A stretch of DNA of 64,000 bases from Nissolia schottii (taxonomy: Eukaryota > Streptophyta > Magnoliopsida > Fabales > Fabaceae): NCBI GenBank assembly GCA_003254905.1, contig QANU01016365.1, positions 490,212 through 554,211 on the forward strand, read 5' to 3'. Within the stretch, counting starts at the first letter, position 1; each line of letters starts with the position of its first letter. A program made the position numbers and the translations under genes. Positions 11,838 to 30,189 of this stretch are shown here, one piece after another. The notes below the pieces were generated by a model. It saw nothing but the letters and a program-made list of their open reading frames with translations, had not been told where the DNA came from and did not search any database.

Positions 11838-13447
11838 AGGAAAAATATGATTTGCAAGAGAAAACTTGGTTCATTAAGAGAATTCTAAAATAGATTATTG
11901 TCCTAGATCTGTAGTAGTGAAGAGGGGGGAAAGGTCAGAAAAGACATGCACACATCCAAGTAAGAAAAAATGAAGTAAAAGATGTGGGAATATATTCCAA
12001 ACTCCAAGCACATCTAAAGCAGTGCAAGAAGCCTGACTAACTCCAACAAGTCTTTAATTTGAGCACTATTATAATGAACTCCACAAGGCCAACGAATCCA
12101 ACCAGGCGGGTATAGTAATAATGCTCACTAATAACATGTGCTAGAATGAGTCTTATCTCAACCAAAACAACACTGCAAAAATTGTTACTAAAAACTTGAG
12201 GCTCAGCTGATAAACACAAGGGAAATGCTCCCACTCAAGGTTGAGACTTCACAAATGAAAGAAGAACAAATAACAACACTGCCCTAACGATGCAGTCATG
12301 ATTTAAAACTATAGTTGCTGCCAAGGTTGCAGTTGCGTAGCAATCACCATGACTGCTGAAAATTGAGAAAATGAAAGGTATGGTTGTAAGACCACTGCAA
12401 TAACAATATCTTTTTTTTTTTTTTTTTGATAAAAGAAGAATTGTATTGATAAGAGGAGAAGATAGATATAAAAGGTGAGAGATAAAGACCAAAAATAGAG
12501 ATTATGAGTTTTACACTAAGATGAAGCAAAACACTTAATCCTATCCCAAAGTACAAGTTAACACCACAATAACAATATCACGACAATGTAAACCATGGAT
12601 AGAAAAGATGAATGTCTCCCTATGAGTTTAGGATGAAACAGACCCGGCATATCACATCCAATAGTCAATCAATCACAATAAATAAAATAGAAGTTCAAAT
12701 TCACGAATCTCCCAAATCAACTTTGGTAAATTCAAGGACACAACGCAATTCCTACAAAATTTGGTGCATGTCACGTAAGTTAGTGTAAGAAAAGCTCACA
12801 AAAATGTGTAAGAAAAGCTCACAAAAATGATATCTCATTGTTTCTACATTCTAGGTAAAATATGATTTGCAAGAGAAAACTTATTCATTAATAGATTATT
12901 GGTAACACATGCTAGTAAGAAAAATGAAATATGAGATGTGGGAATCTATTCCAAACTCCAAGCACATTAAAAGCAGCACAAGAAGCCTGACTAACTCCAA
13001 TAATTCTTTAATTTGAGCATTATTATAATGAACCCCTCAAGGCCAATGAATCCAACCATAGGGATATGGTAATGCTCACATGTCAACAACATGTGCTAGA
13101 ATGAGTCTTCTCTCGACCAAACCATCACAGCAAAAATTGTTATTAAAAACTTGAGGCTCACCAACAAACACAAGGGAAAGAAAAACAAATAACAACACTG
13201 CCCTCAAGATGCAGTCATGGTTTAAAATTATAGTTGCAGTTGCATTGCAATTACCAAGATTGCTGAAAACTGTGAGAAAATGAAATGTGAGGTTGCAAGA
13301 CCACCGCAATATCATCGTCTTGACTACAATTACAATGCAAAACCATGGATGCAAGAGATGAATGTCCCCCTGCGAGTTTAGGTCCTTTAGGATGAAACAC
13401 ACCCACAATATCACATCCAGCACTCAATCAATCACAATATATAAAAA
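11838..13447. repeat. Tandem duplication of a ~0.85-1.0 kb non-coding unit
   Basis: Copy 1 starts near 11838 and copy 2 near 12852. Both open with atatgatttgcaagagaaaa. Both continue through ttccaaactccaagcaca, agaagcctgactaactcc, acatgtgctagaatgagtct, acttgaggctca and agtcaatcaatcacaat-like ends (about 12680 and 13435). Divergence is moderate, with several small indels. The unit has no conserved reading frame; the minus-strand ORFs in the two copies differ in frame and length. Confidence 0.85.
12398..12579 (-). mobile_element. 5'-truncated LINE 3' end with 13-bp target duplication
   Basis: A run of 17 T (from 12411) followed by about 140 bases is flanked by the perfect 13-base direct repeat caataacaatatc (12398-12410 and 12567-12579). 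On the minus strand the insert ends with a poly-A tail preceded by caatacaattcttcttttat, a typical plant LINE 3' end. It lies in copy 1 of the tandem duplication and is missing from the equivalent place in copy 2. Confidence 0.85.
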
Positions 13448-13449
13448 TA

Positions 13450-14460
13450 AATAAAAATAAAAAACCTTAAAAGGGGGGTGGGGGTTTATCTTGAACTGTT
13501 TCAGCTCCTAGATTGAGCTCATGAAAATGGAACATACCAAATCACAATATAAATCAAGATAATATAAATTTAAGTCTAGATATACATAAATCACGCACCA
13601 CTCCATGGACGATGCAAAGAATTGTGAAACGTGAAATGTACCATTGTTGCCATTTAGCACAAGGAATGAGCCATTCCATTTCATTCCTTGGCCAATAAAA
13701 CATAACATCAACGGATCCGAAAGACGATGTCGTCATCCTCAGACACGAGGAAGGTATCTAATGAACAACCCAACTCGCTGTAAAGATGACTCCCCAAATT
13801 TTCGAGAATGCAGCAAATTAGAAAAACAATTCGAGAAATTGAAACAAAACGCACTCACACACAAAAACGGTTCTAGAAAAAGCATTTAGGAGCAAGATTC
13901 TAACATGAACCCTAACTATCCGATTCATCACTGTAAATTAACGAAACAGTAGCGCATCAATGAATCACATTCACAGATATACCATGACTGTGGAAATCAT
14001 ACAGAAGAAATAGTAAAATTACAATGATAATTTCGATTTCTGAGAATCGATTAACCTCTTCCCTTGAATGAGTAGCGACTAGCTCGATATATATGGGGGA
14101 AGCGTGATCGGATAAACCCTAGGGACTACGAGGGTGTAAAACTATCGTAGCTGCGGGTTATCGCGGGTCGGGTCGGGTTTCTATTAGATTTATATCGGGT
14201 TGGATCTGGTTGGCTAATCGGGTCATTCTTTCGTTTCATTTTCAGAGTTATTACAAAGTTAGCAGTTAAGAGGGATTAGGGAAAAAGCATGAAGTAGAGA
14301 TAAAAACAAGAACCAGAGAGACACGCAGACAGAAGAACAACCAGATCAGCAAATGACGACTGTGGCGGCGGCGGCAGCAGCAGCAGAGAGTTGAAGAGAT
14401 TTGAGAGTAGAATACATAGTCTACATTCCTTTTTGTTTCAGGTACCATCGACATATAAAG
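13450..14460 (-). other. Possible 5' region of an unidentified transcript
   Basis: On the minus strand, from about 14110, the base composition resembles a plant leader: aaccctag-type elements, T-rich intron-like DNA, and candidate exons near 13730-13650. One ORF there (13736-13554) starts MTTSSFGSVDVMFYWPRNEM but has no recognisable domain and ends in AT-rich sequence. A gcggcggcggcagcagcagc tract lies at about 14360. I do not recognise a gene; it may be a non-coding transcript or a dead promoter. Confidence 0.25.
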
Positions 14461-15725
14461 TCTGTTGGAATATTTAATCAGAAATTACACAAATAATCTA
14501 CAAATAAGAAATAATAATAAAATGAGATACTCAATCTAGTGAAAATTATTGATCCCTTATCAACAATCCGCTTTAATCCTCAATAGTTTGTTCATGAGAA
14601 TCTTGTACACAAAGATACACGTAAAATAACATGAAACGTGCAATGATGTCTGCCTCCTTAACAATTAATTTTGCCTATACTGTATCCTCTAGGATACAAT
14701 AAGTTCTTACGGATGACTAGACTCTCAAGAGCTAACAAGGTAAAACTTAGTGTTTAACCCTGAGAAAATAGAATTGAAGAAAATATATACCTTTATAAAA
14801 AGGGAGATTTGTTTTGTCGTGTTTGTCACCTAATCGCATTAGCAAGGTTATTAAAAACCAAAGTTCACTCAAAAGCGCTTAAGATCTTGTAAATACAAAG
14901 CGCGAAAGCAAAGCATAAAAGCATAGATATCACTTATTGTAAAAAATAATAATTTTAAAATAATACAAGAACTTCTTTGGATCGATATGTAAATATTTTA
15001 GTAATTTTTTAGACCTAAAATCACATAAATTTCATTATATAATATGATCACAATTTCCAAGTAATAAAAATGTCATTTTTACGTTCTCTCTTGCCTCTTT
15101 TGGTCACTCCCTCCAAGTTGGGATCACTCGTTTTTGTAGATCCTCCCTCTTGTAATTTACATTCTCTTTAGGTTGGGATCACTTGTTTTGTTGATCATCC
15201 TTTTTATATTTTACCTTCTCTTTGGGTTGATGTCACAGGTGTGACTGTTTCTAGGGGAGGATAGTTCCTTTCTTGCTTTCGGAATGCCTTGCACCGCACT
15301 ACTTACAAAATAAAAAAAAAAATACTAGATTAAATGGATTACTTGGTTGAAGGTTAAAGAAGCGATGAAATTTTCGATGCGACATGATGCTCCTCTGCGA
15401 CACGACATGATGCCACTTCTTTTTGACATGACATGATGTAGCTCGAGTGAAGGGTACCGATACGAGTGGATTAGCATAAGGTTGGAGTGGAGAAGTCAAG
15501 CGGAAGCAATTGTCAAAAGACTCAAAACATATAGAGTATTAGGATAACAAAAGTCTCGATTTTTTTTTTTTATAAAAGGACTAAAGGAAATTTATTTTAG
15601 TTGAGCTTTTACTGCAAAAATGACTTAATTCATGAGCCAATAAAAAAAATTATAAATTGGATGCCTGTTTTAGAGCTTCAAATGCTGTAGGTGGTCTCGG
15701 GTTATGACATGCAAGACAAATGATC
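14460..15725. other. Spacer with short degenerate repeats
   Basis: Around 15080-15230 the phrase gggatcactygttttgt-like recurs about every 65 bases (three degenerate copies). Otherwise the interval is AT-rich with no supported gene. Confidence 0.4.
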
Positions 15726-15880
15726 CAAATTTTTATGATGAAAGCTAGATGGGGGCCTTGTGATGAAAACGGACTCTCTCTAGGTATAGGTTCTTCGTGC
15801 TAAAGTATAAACGCAGCAATGACGACCTCATTCCTCTGGTTACTCAAAAAAATGCTAGTTCTAATATTTGGAGGGGTTGG

Positions 15881-16435
15881 CACGGTTGTTAAACTCTCAA
15901 GTTAACTTATAAACTCTTACGACGATTTTATTACACACGAGTTAACACTTATGTAAACTCTTTTTTTGATAAATTTGTACGAGTTTAAGTAAACTCTTGA
16001 TTCGACTAACAAGTTTACGAGTTAAAATTTACCTATGAGTTTATCTTAAAATGTACAAATTTTGTAATTTTGTTAGATACTTATCTAAATTTGTTTATGT
16101 TAGTCAATATCTATTAAATTTATTAAACTAATATCATATATTTATCATAATTGAACTATGTTTTATTACACTATAAAATAATGCACATAAGGAATAAAGT
16201 ATGACATACCAACTAAGTGTCATCATTAAGTTGTATTTTATAATATTTCTTTCATTAATTTAATTTAAAATTAACATTATTCAATTTCAATTATAAATAC
16301 AATATTTAATCACTTTAATTTCTAATTATATTGCTTATAACATATTTTTTTATTTATGTAAACTCTTACGAGTTTATAATTCAAGTTTGTTGAAATTTCA
16401 CGAATTTATTTAAACTCTTGAGTTTGACAACCGTG
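15881..16435. mobile_element. hAT-like MITE nested in the LINE
   Basis: The ends are cacggttgttaaactct (left) and gagtttgacaaccgtg (right): inverted repeats of about 26 bases with perfect 8-base tips cacggttg/caaccgtg. Flanks are ggggttgg and atggttgg, an 8-bp target duplication matching at 6 of 8 positions. Removing the element restores the LINE reading ...WRGWDMV..., which confirms the insertion boundaries. The interior is AT-rich and non-coding, with more copies of the aaactctt-cgagtt motif. Confidence 0.8.
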
Positions 16436-16681
16436 ATGGTTGGGATATGGTTAAAGACAACCTTATTTGGCGAATAGCGAATGGTAACAATATCAAATTT
16501 TTGAAGCATTCCTCGAGTAGGTCCCCTTGTCGTTAATGCGCCGTGTGCCCTCTCTAAGACTGAGAACGAAGCAACTGGGAGTGATCTTCTCAACGTCTCA
16601 GGGTTGTGGGATACCAATAAAATCATATCCATGTTTTAGAACTCAATCTGTAACTTAGTTGTGGGAATCATACCGCCTTCG

Positions 16682-17150
16682 CACTACAACAAACAAGATT
16701 TTTAGCGGCAATAAATTTCATCTTTTATGGGAATAAAAATAGCCGCTAAAACTTTTAGCAACCATTATTTATGACAATTTATATTGCTGCTAAAGTCGAT
16801 GTTAGAATCATTCAAACACCACTTTTAGTGGCATTTACTATTGCCGATAAAACTTAAAAGGAATATTTTTTCAATAATTATTATTGCTACAATAATTATT
16901 ATTGCTACTAATGGTACTCTTTTTGTCCAAAGAAATATTAAAAAGGACATACAATTCAATGAAAATACCATGCATTTTCACATTAAACATTCAAGTTCAT
17001 TTTATTAAACTCACAATAAGAAACATAATTATTATTACTTTTCAGTATCGTCAACAAAAGATCTTAAAGTTTCAAGTATCAACAACAAAAAAATTTAACC
17101 TTTTTAACATCAACAACACCAATTTTAAACTTATCAAAGTTATGAGGCAT
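16682..17150 (+). mobile_element. CACTA-type terminus with TTTAGCGGC subterminal motifs
   Basis: It begins cactacaacaaacaagattt at 16682 and then shows repeated subterminal variants: ttttagcggcaa, gccgctaaaac, tgctgctaaag, ttttagtggca, gccgataaaac. This layout (CACTA tip plus short inverted and direct motifs) is typical of CACTA elements. I cannot find the opposite tip, so the right boundary is approximate. It interrupts the LINE between its zinc-finger-like part and RNase H part. Confidence 0.6.
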
Positions 17151-17599
17151 AGACTATGCACCTTAGCACCGCTTTGGGGAATATGATTGGATAGCAGAAT
17201 GTCCTCCGGTTGGGAATTAATCGTGCCATTGTGGAGTCAGGCTCACTCTCTGCGGTTAAATTAATCCATCACGGTTGGCCTGCTGCTCACCCTACAAGCA
17301 CCCTGCTTACTGAGATCCGCCACATGTGTTAGCCTTATGTTGCCAATTCACACCTTCCGTGGAGGAAACTCTGCTGCTGCTTATGCGCTTGCCAGATATT
17401 CTCATGAGATTAATCTAGGAACTCAGATTTTTGAGCCCCCCTTCTGTTGCCGCTACAATTTGATGCTTGTGTGGATTACTTGGCAATAGAAGGCACCTTA
17501 GCTGCGAGCTGTTTTAATATAGTTGAAGACATCTTGCTCCGTGGTAATTTTAAAGGAGCCATGTTTCTAAAGTTGTAGTTGGTTTCTATTTTTCAGATG

Positions 17600-18260
17600 T
17601 GCCAAAATTTTTTTTACGAATATTGACATAGATTAACACATTACTGTAATATACCCAAAAAATTTTTTTAAAAAAAATGAAACATTATGCAAGTTCTAAT
17701 AATATCTCAGATTCTTATTTTTCTCATGGACAATTATATAGCTAATAATATATACTTTGATTCACATGTTAAGACTCAATTCCAATTTCTAGAAACCATG
17801 GTCTGTAAAATGCTTCATTGCTAGTTGGTTGATGCAAATTTTTCTTCGTACCCTTCATGAGCCTCGGGACTTGGAATCAATCTTATTAGCAATTTTTTTT
17901 AATATAAATACAAATCTAATTATTTTGATTTAGTCAGTGTGCGCGAAATTCAAGTATATTTAAATATAAGCCAATAAACTTGTATTAATACAACAAAAAA
18001 AACTCTTTATAAAAAAAAAATGGTTATATTATATCAAGAATAGAGATAAAACTTTAACAATACAGGGTAGTAAAATTGATTATTGAAACTAGAATTTCAT
18101 TATATTCTAATATGAAAATTGAATTGTTCAAACGTACATTATTGAATCATAATCAATGCACATTATTACAACAGTATCCCCAGAATTCCAATTCGATCAC
18201 TAAAAATGGCTCGGTTTTTGTTGACATGCTCCCTTGGATATCAAAGTTTATACTAATATA
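17600..18260. other. AT-rich spacer
   Basis: No gene or clear element was found. The region contains homopolymer runs and short chance ORFs only. Confidence 0.4.
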
Positions 18261-18263
18261 TAT

Positions 18264-18457
18264 GGTTGCATTTGATACCATGGACAGAATTTGATACTAA
18301 GAATAAGATAGGAGGACAGAGACATGAGGACAAAAATCCTATATTTTCTCTACCTCACTGAAGCTGAAACAGAGGAGACAGAAATTTTTTGCCTAAATTG
18401 GGTTTGGAGGGACAGAATTTTCTGTCTCCGTCCCCCTATAGTACCTTTGCACCAACC
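18264..18457. mobile_element. Small MITE with gacagagacatgagg-type arms
   Basis: Outer ends ggttgcatttgatac and gtacctttgcaccaacc are partial inverted repeats. The interior contains acagagacatgaggac and a palindromic part around gacagaattttctgtctcc. No coding sequence is present, and the target duplication is not clear. A related element appears near 60026-60410. Confidence 0.5.
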
Positions 18458-18670
18458 ACAGCCTGTGACAGAATAAAAACCTTGCATAGGCATGCGTATG
18501 CATTTATTCCTAGTTAAATTAGATGCTTGATGAGTTGATGCAAGGATGAAGCAACCAAAGATGACTTCATGGAAACAATCCGTACAAGATTAAAGACAAG
18601 GAAAATGTTTGCCTTTCATGCAATCTTCTTTCTTTATACAAAAAAGATTGTACCAGAAGAAATGCAGATT

Positions 18671-25031
<6,361 letters not shown>

Positions 25032-25352
25032 GGGTTCCTTCCTTAAAATTTCAGTAATCCAATGTTGCTTTTTCTTCTTCGGTTATGTTATCTTCTTCGC
25101 TTCCTTGCATTCTTTACTACCGCTAATTGTAGATTACCGAGCTCTGTGAAAGTAGAAACGACGACGTATTGGGCGCCTCTGTTAGTCACTTGTGTTCTGT
25201 TTCAAAGGGCAAAGGCAGTGCCACGTATTTGGGAATTAATTAAAAATGAAAAAAATTTGGGAAGAAAAAGGAAACGCCAGCGTATATCAAATCAAAAAAA
25301 CGACGACGTATAACCATAAAGACACGCTTGAAAAGTATTGGGAAATATATTT

Positions 25353-25424
25353 CGCCGTTGCCGGGGATCGAACCCGGGTCACCCGCGTGACAGGCGGGAA
25401 TACTCACCACTATACTACAACGAC
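25353..25424 (-). tRNA. tRNA-Asp (GTC)
   Basis: The minus strand gives a 72-base cloverleaf starting gtcgttgtagtatagtggtg. It has an anticodon loop cctgtcac (anticodon GTC), a variable region, and a T arm with ggttcgatcc in the B-box position. The 5' seven bases (gtcgttg) pair with caacggc near the 3' end, followed by a discriminator g. Box A reads tagtatagtgg. A T-run follows downstream on the minus strand only weakly. The gene lies about 320 bases upstream of the PEX10 start codon, in the same orientation. No defects are visible. Confidence 0.98.
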
Positions 25425-25439
25425 TTTGTTGGTGAGGAG

Positions 25440-25955
25440 TGAATACAAAATAATTATATATAACTATTCAAGATTTGCTTCTAATTCACCAAACTGTAAA
25501 TGGTTTAAGGGTTATAAAATGTGTCACTTTATATTATATTCATCATGTTGGAAAACGATGTACAAAAAAAATATGCTAGAAATGAAAAATAATAATGACT
25601 ACTAGGTCGACTAAAATGAAAGGAAAGCTTAAATCTCGTTTCTCATTTATACTTGAAAAGTATTAGTACGTTGATTTGGTGTGGAAGCTACAGGTTACAA
25701 GAAGACTAAAAGGGCTAAGATTACACAAGGCTTAACACATATTGAAAAATATTGGGAGTGGCTGTGAAAATAAAAGTGAAACAAAGTTGATATTTATAAA
25801 GTAAAATTTAGAGGACAGTAATGGCTATACGCAAATAGAGTTTAAACATGCTTTGAATGTAGAGTTTAATCATTTAATGCCGAGTGTACTGCTCTTCATG
25901 TAATATAGCAAACTCTGGTGTAGAAATCCTGAATCAGCTCTTGACATTGCATTAG
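25440..25955. other. Spacer upstream of the tRNA
   Basis: AT-rich DNA with no supported gene. Confidence 0.4.
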
Positions 25956-25956
25956 G

Positions 25957-26145
25957 TTGGACAATCTCAACAGCAGCGCGAGGGATTCGCTGGCGGCAAA
26001 CGGGAACAGGGAGCACGAGGGAGAGGCGAAGGCGGTTCAGCCGCTAGGTCCTGCTCCTCGTCGTGGAGCTCACGGTCATGGTTATGATCTTCCTCCATAT
26101 CGCAGTGTTCTCTGTTCGGAGGTGATCCGTCTTCTTTTCTTTTGG
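25957..26145. other. GC-rich fragment of unknown origin
   Basis: About 170 bases of coding-like composition sit abruptly in AT-rich DNA. Both strands are open: plus reads REHEGEAKAVQPLGPAPRRG, minus reads HDEEQDLAAEPPSPLPRAPC. I recognise neither. It directly abuts the degenerate array at 26150-26640, so it may be a gene piece picked up by that element. Confidence 0.3.
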
Positions 26146-26149
26146 TTAT

Positions 26150-26640
26150 TCTAAAGTTATGCATGTGTGAAGAAAAATTTGTGCATTATTATTCAAAATT
26201 TTGTACACATGAATATCAAAATTTTCTTCTTCATATTCGTTTTCATTTTGGTTTTTGGTTGTTCAAAAGTTTGTGCATGCGTGTAGAAAAGTTTATTCAT
26301 TCTTGTACAAAAGTTTGTGCACGTGAGTGCTAAAATTTTCGTATTCTTTGTTTCTGTTTCAATTTCATTTTATCATTTGTTATTACTTGTTGAAAAGTTT
26401 GTGTACATAAGTTCAAAAATTTGTACATCTATTTTACAATGTTTATGCATGGTAGCAAGTACGCATGCGCGCTTAGAGTGTGAGTGGGGAACAAGAGTGT
26501 AATAGTTACTTTTAACTATTTAATGCAACACAGATTTAATTTGATTTGGTTCCATATTTAAAAAAGTTTGTCCATGTGTATAAAAAAAAGGTGTATATAT
26601 ATGTAAAAAATTTGTAAACTTGGTATCGCACTATACGTAC
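26150..26640. repeat. Degenerate array of AAAAGTTTGTGCAT-type units
   Basis: Variants of aaaagtttgtgcatgygtg recur about ten times, separated by T-rich spacers such as tattctttgtttctgtttc. The same phrases occur in reverse orientation at 42130-42540, and a relative is found at 54430-55130. It ends with agtgtgagtggggaacaaga and gtaatagttactttt, which are also shared with the 54.9-kb copy. Confidence 0.65.
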
Positions 26641-27718
26641 ATCTTACAGTATTTGTTCGATGACAACAAAAAAAGTATGCCCCATAACAAATTAAAACAT
26701 CACTGACAATTGCACACTTGCATCTAATGTCATGATTCACAAACATTAAGTTAGGCGACGAAAACAAACAAAATATCATAGCTATCATTGCAATTGCATT
26801 TGTCTGGCAGGGCCAAACTCAAAAGGGACTAATATTGCATGGTGAATCCCGGAAACCAACCAATAAAAGACCCACAAAAACATGTAGTTTGAAAAACAGA
26901 TCATGGCAATGTGACAACAGAAAAAACGGTAAGTGTACCCCTTAAAACTCCTATAATCATTACAGGGAGAAACAAGACGGGAATTCATAGTATTTCATTA
27001 AATATATGGAAGAAAATATTGCCTAACATGAAATCAATTTTGACTTGGTATGAGAGTGATTACTGTACGATACTCAATATTTCCTAGCTCAATACTAAAA
27101 AGTAAAAGAGAAACTTTTAAATGTTCATAAACCAAGAAAAAAACGGAGTTTTGATCTATTTACAATTTTTAAATATGTTGCACTAAAAGCTTAATGAAAA
27201 TAAGCAGTAATAGTGATTCATAAAACCCACGCCCTAACTCTAATACCGATCACTGGTTGAATTAAGTACTTACCATCAAACCAAAAGCTATAGTTGTTAG
27301 TAAACATGCAACTTTATTTTTATATAGTTTCTCATAGCTGCATCTGTTATAAGAGGTTACACCCATTACAAGCGTCATGGATCAAGATGTTAAGTTTATC
27401 GAATTCTAAGAGTGATGCTGACCAAATTAAACTAGAAAAATGAAACAAAATATCACTTTTTATAGATGTACGAGGGCATTTAAAAACTTTTCAAAAGAAA
27501 AAAATGTTGGGCTTAAAGCATTGAGGGGAGTCCAAATTCGGATGAGATTTTTAAATAAAGGGGCTAAGTGAGACACAAATTGAGTTAGATGTCACGTCTT
27601 GACTCAAAACTTTAAGGCAATGGGTTTATGGGTCTTCCCAAATATATATACTCTTCACTTAATCCAAATTTTATCAATGTGAGACTTTAACATTCACACT
27701 TGAAACACACCAATCTAC
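26640..27718. other. AT-rich spacer
   Basis: No gene is supported. Near 27580-27690 there is text ending caatgtgagactttaac, which resembles phrases near 58700 and 58945 and is probably repeat-derived. Confidence 0.35.
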
Positions 27719-28455
27719 TGTTGGGAAAGGCGTGTATGTGCAGCGAAAAAATCACAAGCATGTAGTGAAAATAATAACCTTTCCCGCTTGAATTGAACCT
27801 ATGAGAAACGTAATATATGACAAATAATATATCTAAGAGTGTGAAAATTAAATAGGCAAAGCAGGTGGAGTACACTAATTTTTAACATGAAAAACCCCTA
27901 ATGAGATGGAAAAAAATCACGGGACCTATTCCAAAAAAATTCCACTATGAAATATCAATGAGTACAATAAAAGAGTTCTACGAAAGGAATCTCAAAGACT
28001 AATGCTTACTCACTATTAAAAAGGTGGAATAAATAACAGAGCAACACACTCAAAAGATCCACACAGGGTAAAACCAGTACAACCAAATAGGAGATAAAAA
28101 TATTCTGAGGTTACAATATGAACGCCCAAAATTTCTAGAACAAATGACTGAAGTCATGTTAAAAGCGAAGTACAAAATAGTACTCAACAAATATCAAAAC
28201 GAGTCAAGATATCTCCAAAAAGAAAAATTGGCAGCACTAAACAGTATTAGTTGTTGTGCGTGATATGTGTTCTACGTTGTTTTGTTGTTGTGTATGTGTG
28301 TATCCCTTGCACCATCAATGCATATGTGTGTGTGTAAAGATTTCAAACCCTTAACAAATCAAAATTGAATTAGATTTTGAATTTTTTATATGATAATAAT
28401 AGATAAGATAATAAATAGGATAAGTATTAGACCCAATTTGATAGAAGCCCTAACA
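27719..28455 (-). mobile_element. Copia 3' LTR (737 bp)
   Basis: On the minus strand it starts TGTTAGGGCTTC (28455) and ends CCCAACA (27719), the TG...CA form of an LTR. Immediately upstream on the minus strand lies a purine-rich tract (attaggcggggaagttta), and the copia pol fragment follows at 28457-29368. It carries internal T-rich and poly-A signals. The partner 5' LTR is not in the window. Confidence 0.75.
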
Positions 28456-28456
28456 C

Positions 28457-29368
28457 AATAAACTTCCCCGCCTAATCAAGTGGGAATAATTGTCAAACTG
28501 GCAATAAATCTACAAGCTTTAAACTTCCCTCGTGGTAAACTCTTAGTCATCATGTCTGAAACATTATCATCTGTGCGAACCTTTTCAAACTCTATTACCT
28601 TAGAATTCAGAACATCACCTATCCAATGATATCAAACATCAATATGCTTAGATCTACCATTGAAAGTGGAATTCTTGCCAAGATGTATAACACTTTGGCT
28701 ATCGCAAAATAAAATATACCTTTGTTGAGTAAAACCAAGTTCTTAGACAAATTTCTTCATATAAAGCAACTCTTTGCAAACTTCAGTAATAGCAATGAAC
28801 TCAGCCTTAGTTGTGGACAATGCAACACACTTTTGCAACTTAGATTGTCAGGCCACAGCTCCCCTACAAGGATGATCAAATAACTAGAAGTAGACTTCCT
28901 AGAATCAATATCACCTGTCATGTCTGAATCAGTATAACCACAAAGAATAGGTTTATCAATCCCAAAACAAAGCTTCAAATTAGAAATGCCACGGAGGTAT
29001 CTCAAAATCCACTTCACAAATTTCCAATGCTCAATACCAGGATTGGAAAGAAAACAACTGACAACACCAATTGAATGAGCTATATCAGGCCTAGTGCAAA
29101 CCATTGCATACATCAAACTCCCTACTACAGAAGCATAAGGAATACACTGCATGTCTTCTTTTTCTTTATTACTAGAAGGAGACTGTCTAGTGCTAAGCCT
29201 AAAGTGTGTAGTCAGAGGAGTGCTTACCACTTTAGCTTTATCAAAGTGAAACAGCTGAAGTACCTTCTCAATGTACCTCTCTGGAGACGACCACAACTTC
29301 TTGGCTTCTCGATCACAACTCACAAGTAATGTGCATGCCAAGAATTTGTCTTGCGGGTTGACACGCAC
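28457..29368 (-). pseudogene. Ty1/copia reverse transcriptase C-terminus and RNase H, broken
   Basis: The minus strand encodes the end of the copia RT and the RNase H domain. Text includes SPERYIEKVLQLFHFDKAKV, VSTPLTTHF, YASVVGSLMYAMVCTRPDIA, WILRYLRG and GYTDSDMTGDIDSRKSTSS. After a frame change it continues LSTTKAEFIAITEVCKELL, CDSQSVIHLGKNSTF, RSKHIDV and DMMTKSLPRGKF. Order and motifs are those of plant copia elements. Stops and shifts show it is dead, and gag, protease, integrase and most of RT are missing upstream of 29368. Confidence 0.9.
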
Positions 29369-29519
29369 TAAAACGTCATTAATTTTAATGTGCGATCAAA
29401 TAATAATTTATAATACTAAGAGAACCCTAAAAACGTAGTACAAGGGCTAACCTAGGTCGTTTCTAAGAAAGAAATTTGTAAAGCATTATCTTGTACTTGG
29501 TTTCTTCAATCAAGTTTTT

Positions 29520-29820
29520 TTCTTTACCATTGTTGCCAGTGAGCGAGGATTAAATTTCAATGGTAAGCTTAACTTTGTAGTGGGGACTACCAAGCGGAGC
29601 TTACCGAGTAGTTACATCCATGCTCCAGACACCTTGGACAGGGTCCATAATAGCTTTATGTATTTTAGTTTAGACATTATTATTATGAAACCTATTTATA
29701 TTTCAGTTCAGTATATGTAAACAGTTTTTTAGGTATTAATGAATGAATAAGCCAGTATTTATTTATTATTTGCATTTATTACATGTTTTAGTATGCCATC
29801 TAGGTCCTTCATTGGTTAGT
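29520..29820 (+). mobile_element. Partial gypsy-type LTR (3' part)
   Basis: This block matches the end of the LTR at 31865-32150 in direct orientation. Shared phrases are gtgagcgaggatt, gtggggacta, atgctccagacacct, ataagccagtattt and tttattacatgttttagtat. The preceding U3/R part is absent. Confidence 0.75.
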
Positions 29821-30189
29821 TAGAAGCAGGCAAAGCAAGGCTGATAGCCTTGAACACCATTCAAGACACCATAAACAGGACTAAGCTCAACAAGGAAGGT
29901 TTTGCCACTCATTCTTAGCACAAGTCTTAAGCAGATTGACGCAAACGCAACTTACAATTTGAGATTGGAAAATAAAGCCCTTCGGGCTACAAGGAGAGTT
30001 AAGGCAGCACGTATGAGGCTGGTGATGGCGAAACCCGTGTTCTGTGTGCCCATGACTAGACAATTTATCCACGACGACAGGCAGGTCCTAACCCAGCAAG
30101 GCACATACGTAGAAACCAGCATGTCCCAGCAAGAAGAGCCAGCAACCATAGTCAAGACAAGATGCTTCGTTCAAAAGAGGTAGCCTTAG
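29821..30189 (+). other. Interval between LTR fragments with an open frame
   Basis: An ORF at 29902-30183 reads LENKALRATRRVKAARMRLV and further Gln-rich text. The position after an LTR end suggests retroelement leader or gag, but I see no CCHC motif or other signature. Function is unknown. Confidence 0.25.

Larger units (their letters stand above)
15730..17600 (+). mobile_element. L1-type LINE 3' half, interrupted
   Basis: Translated fragments read SNDDLIPLVTQKNASSNIW, RG, then (after a nested insertion) WDMVKDNLIWRIANGNNIK. This is the post-reverse-transcriptase motif of plant LINEs (WRG... lvWrIGnG..I). A later block (17190-17420) resembles the LINE RNase H domain, with INRAIVESGSLSAVKLI-like text. 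Stops and frameshifts occur throughout. Two other elements sit inside it: a hAT-like MITE (15881-16435) and a CACTA-like piece (from 16682). It is inactive. Confidence 0.7.
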
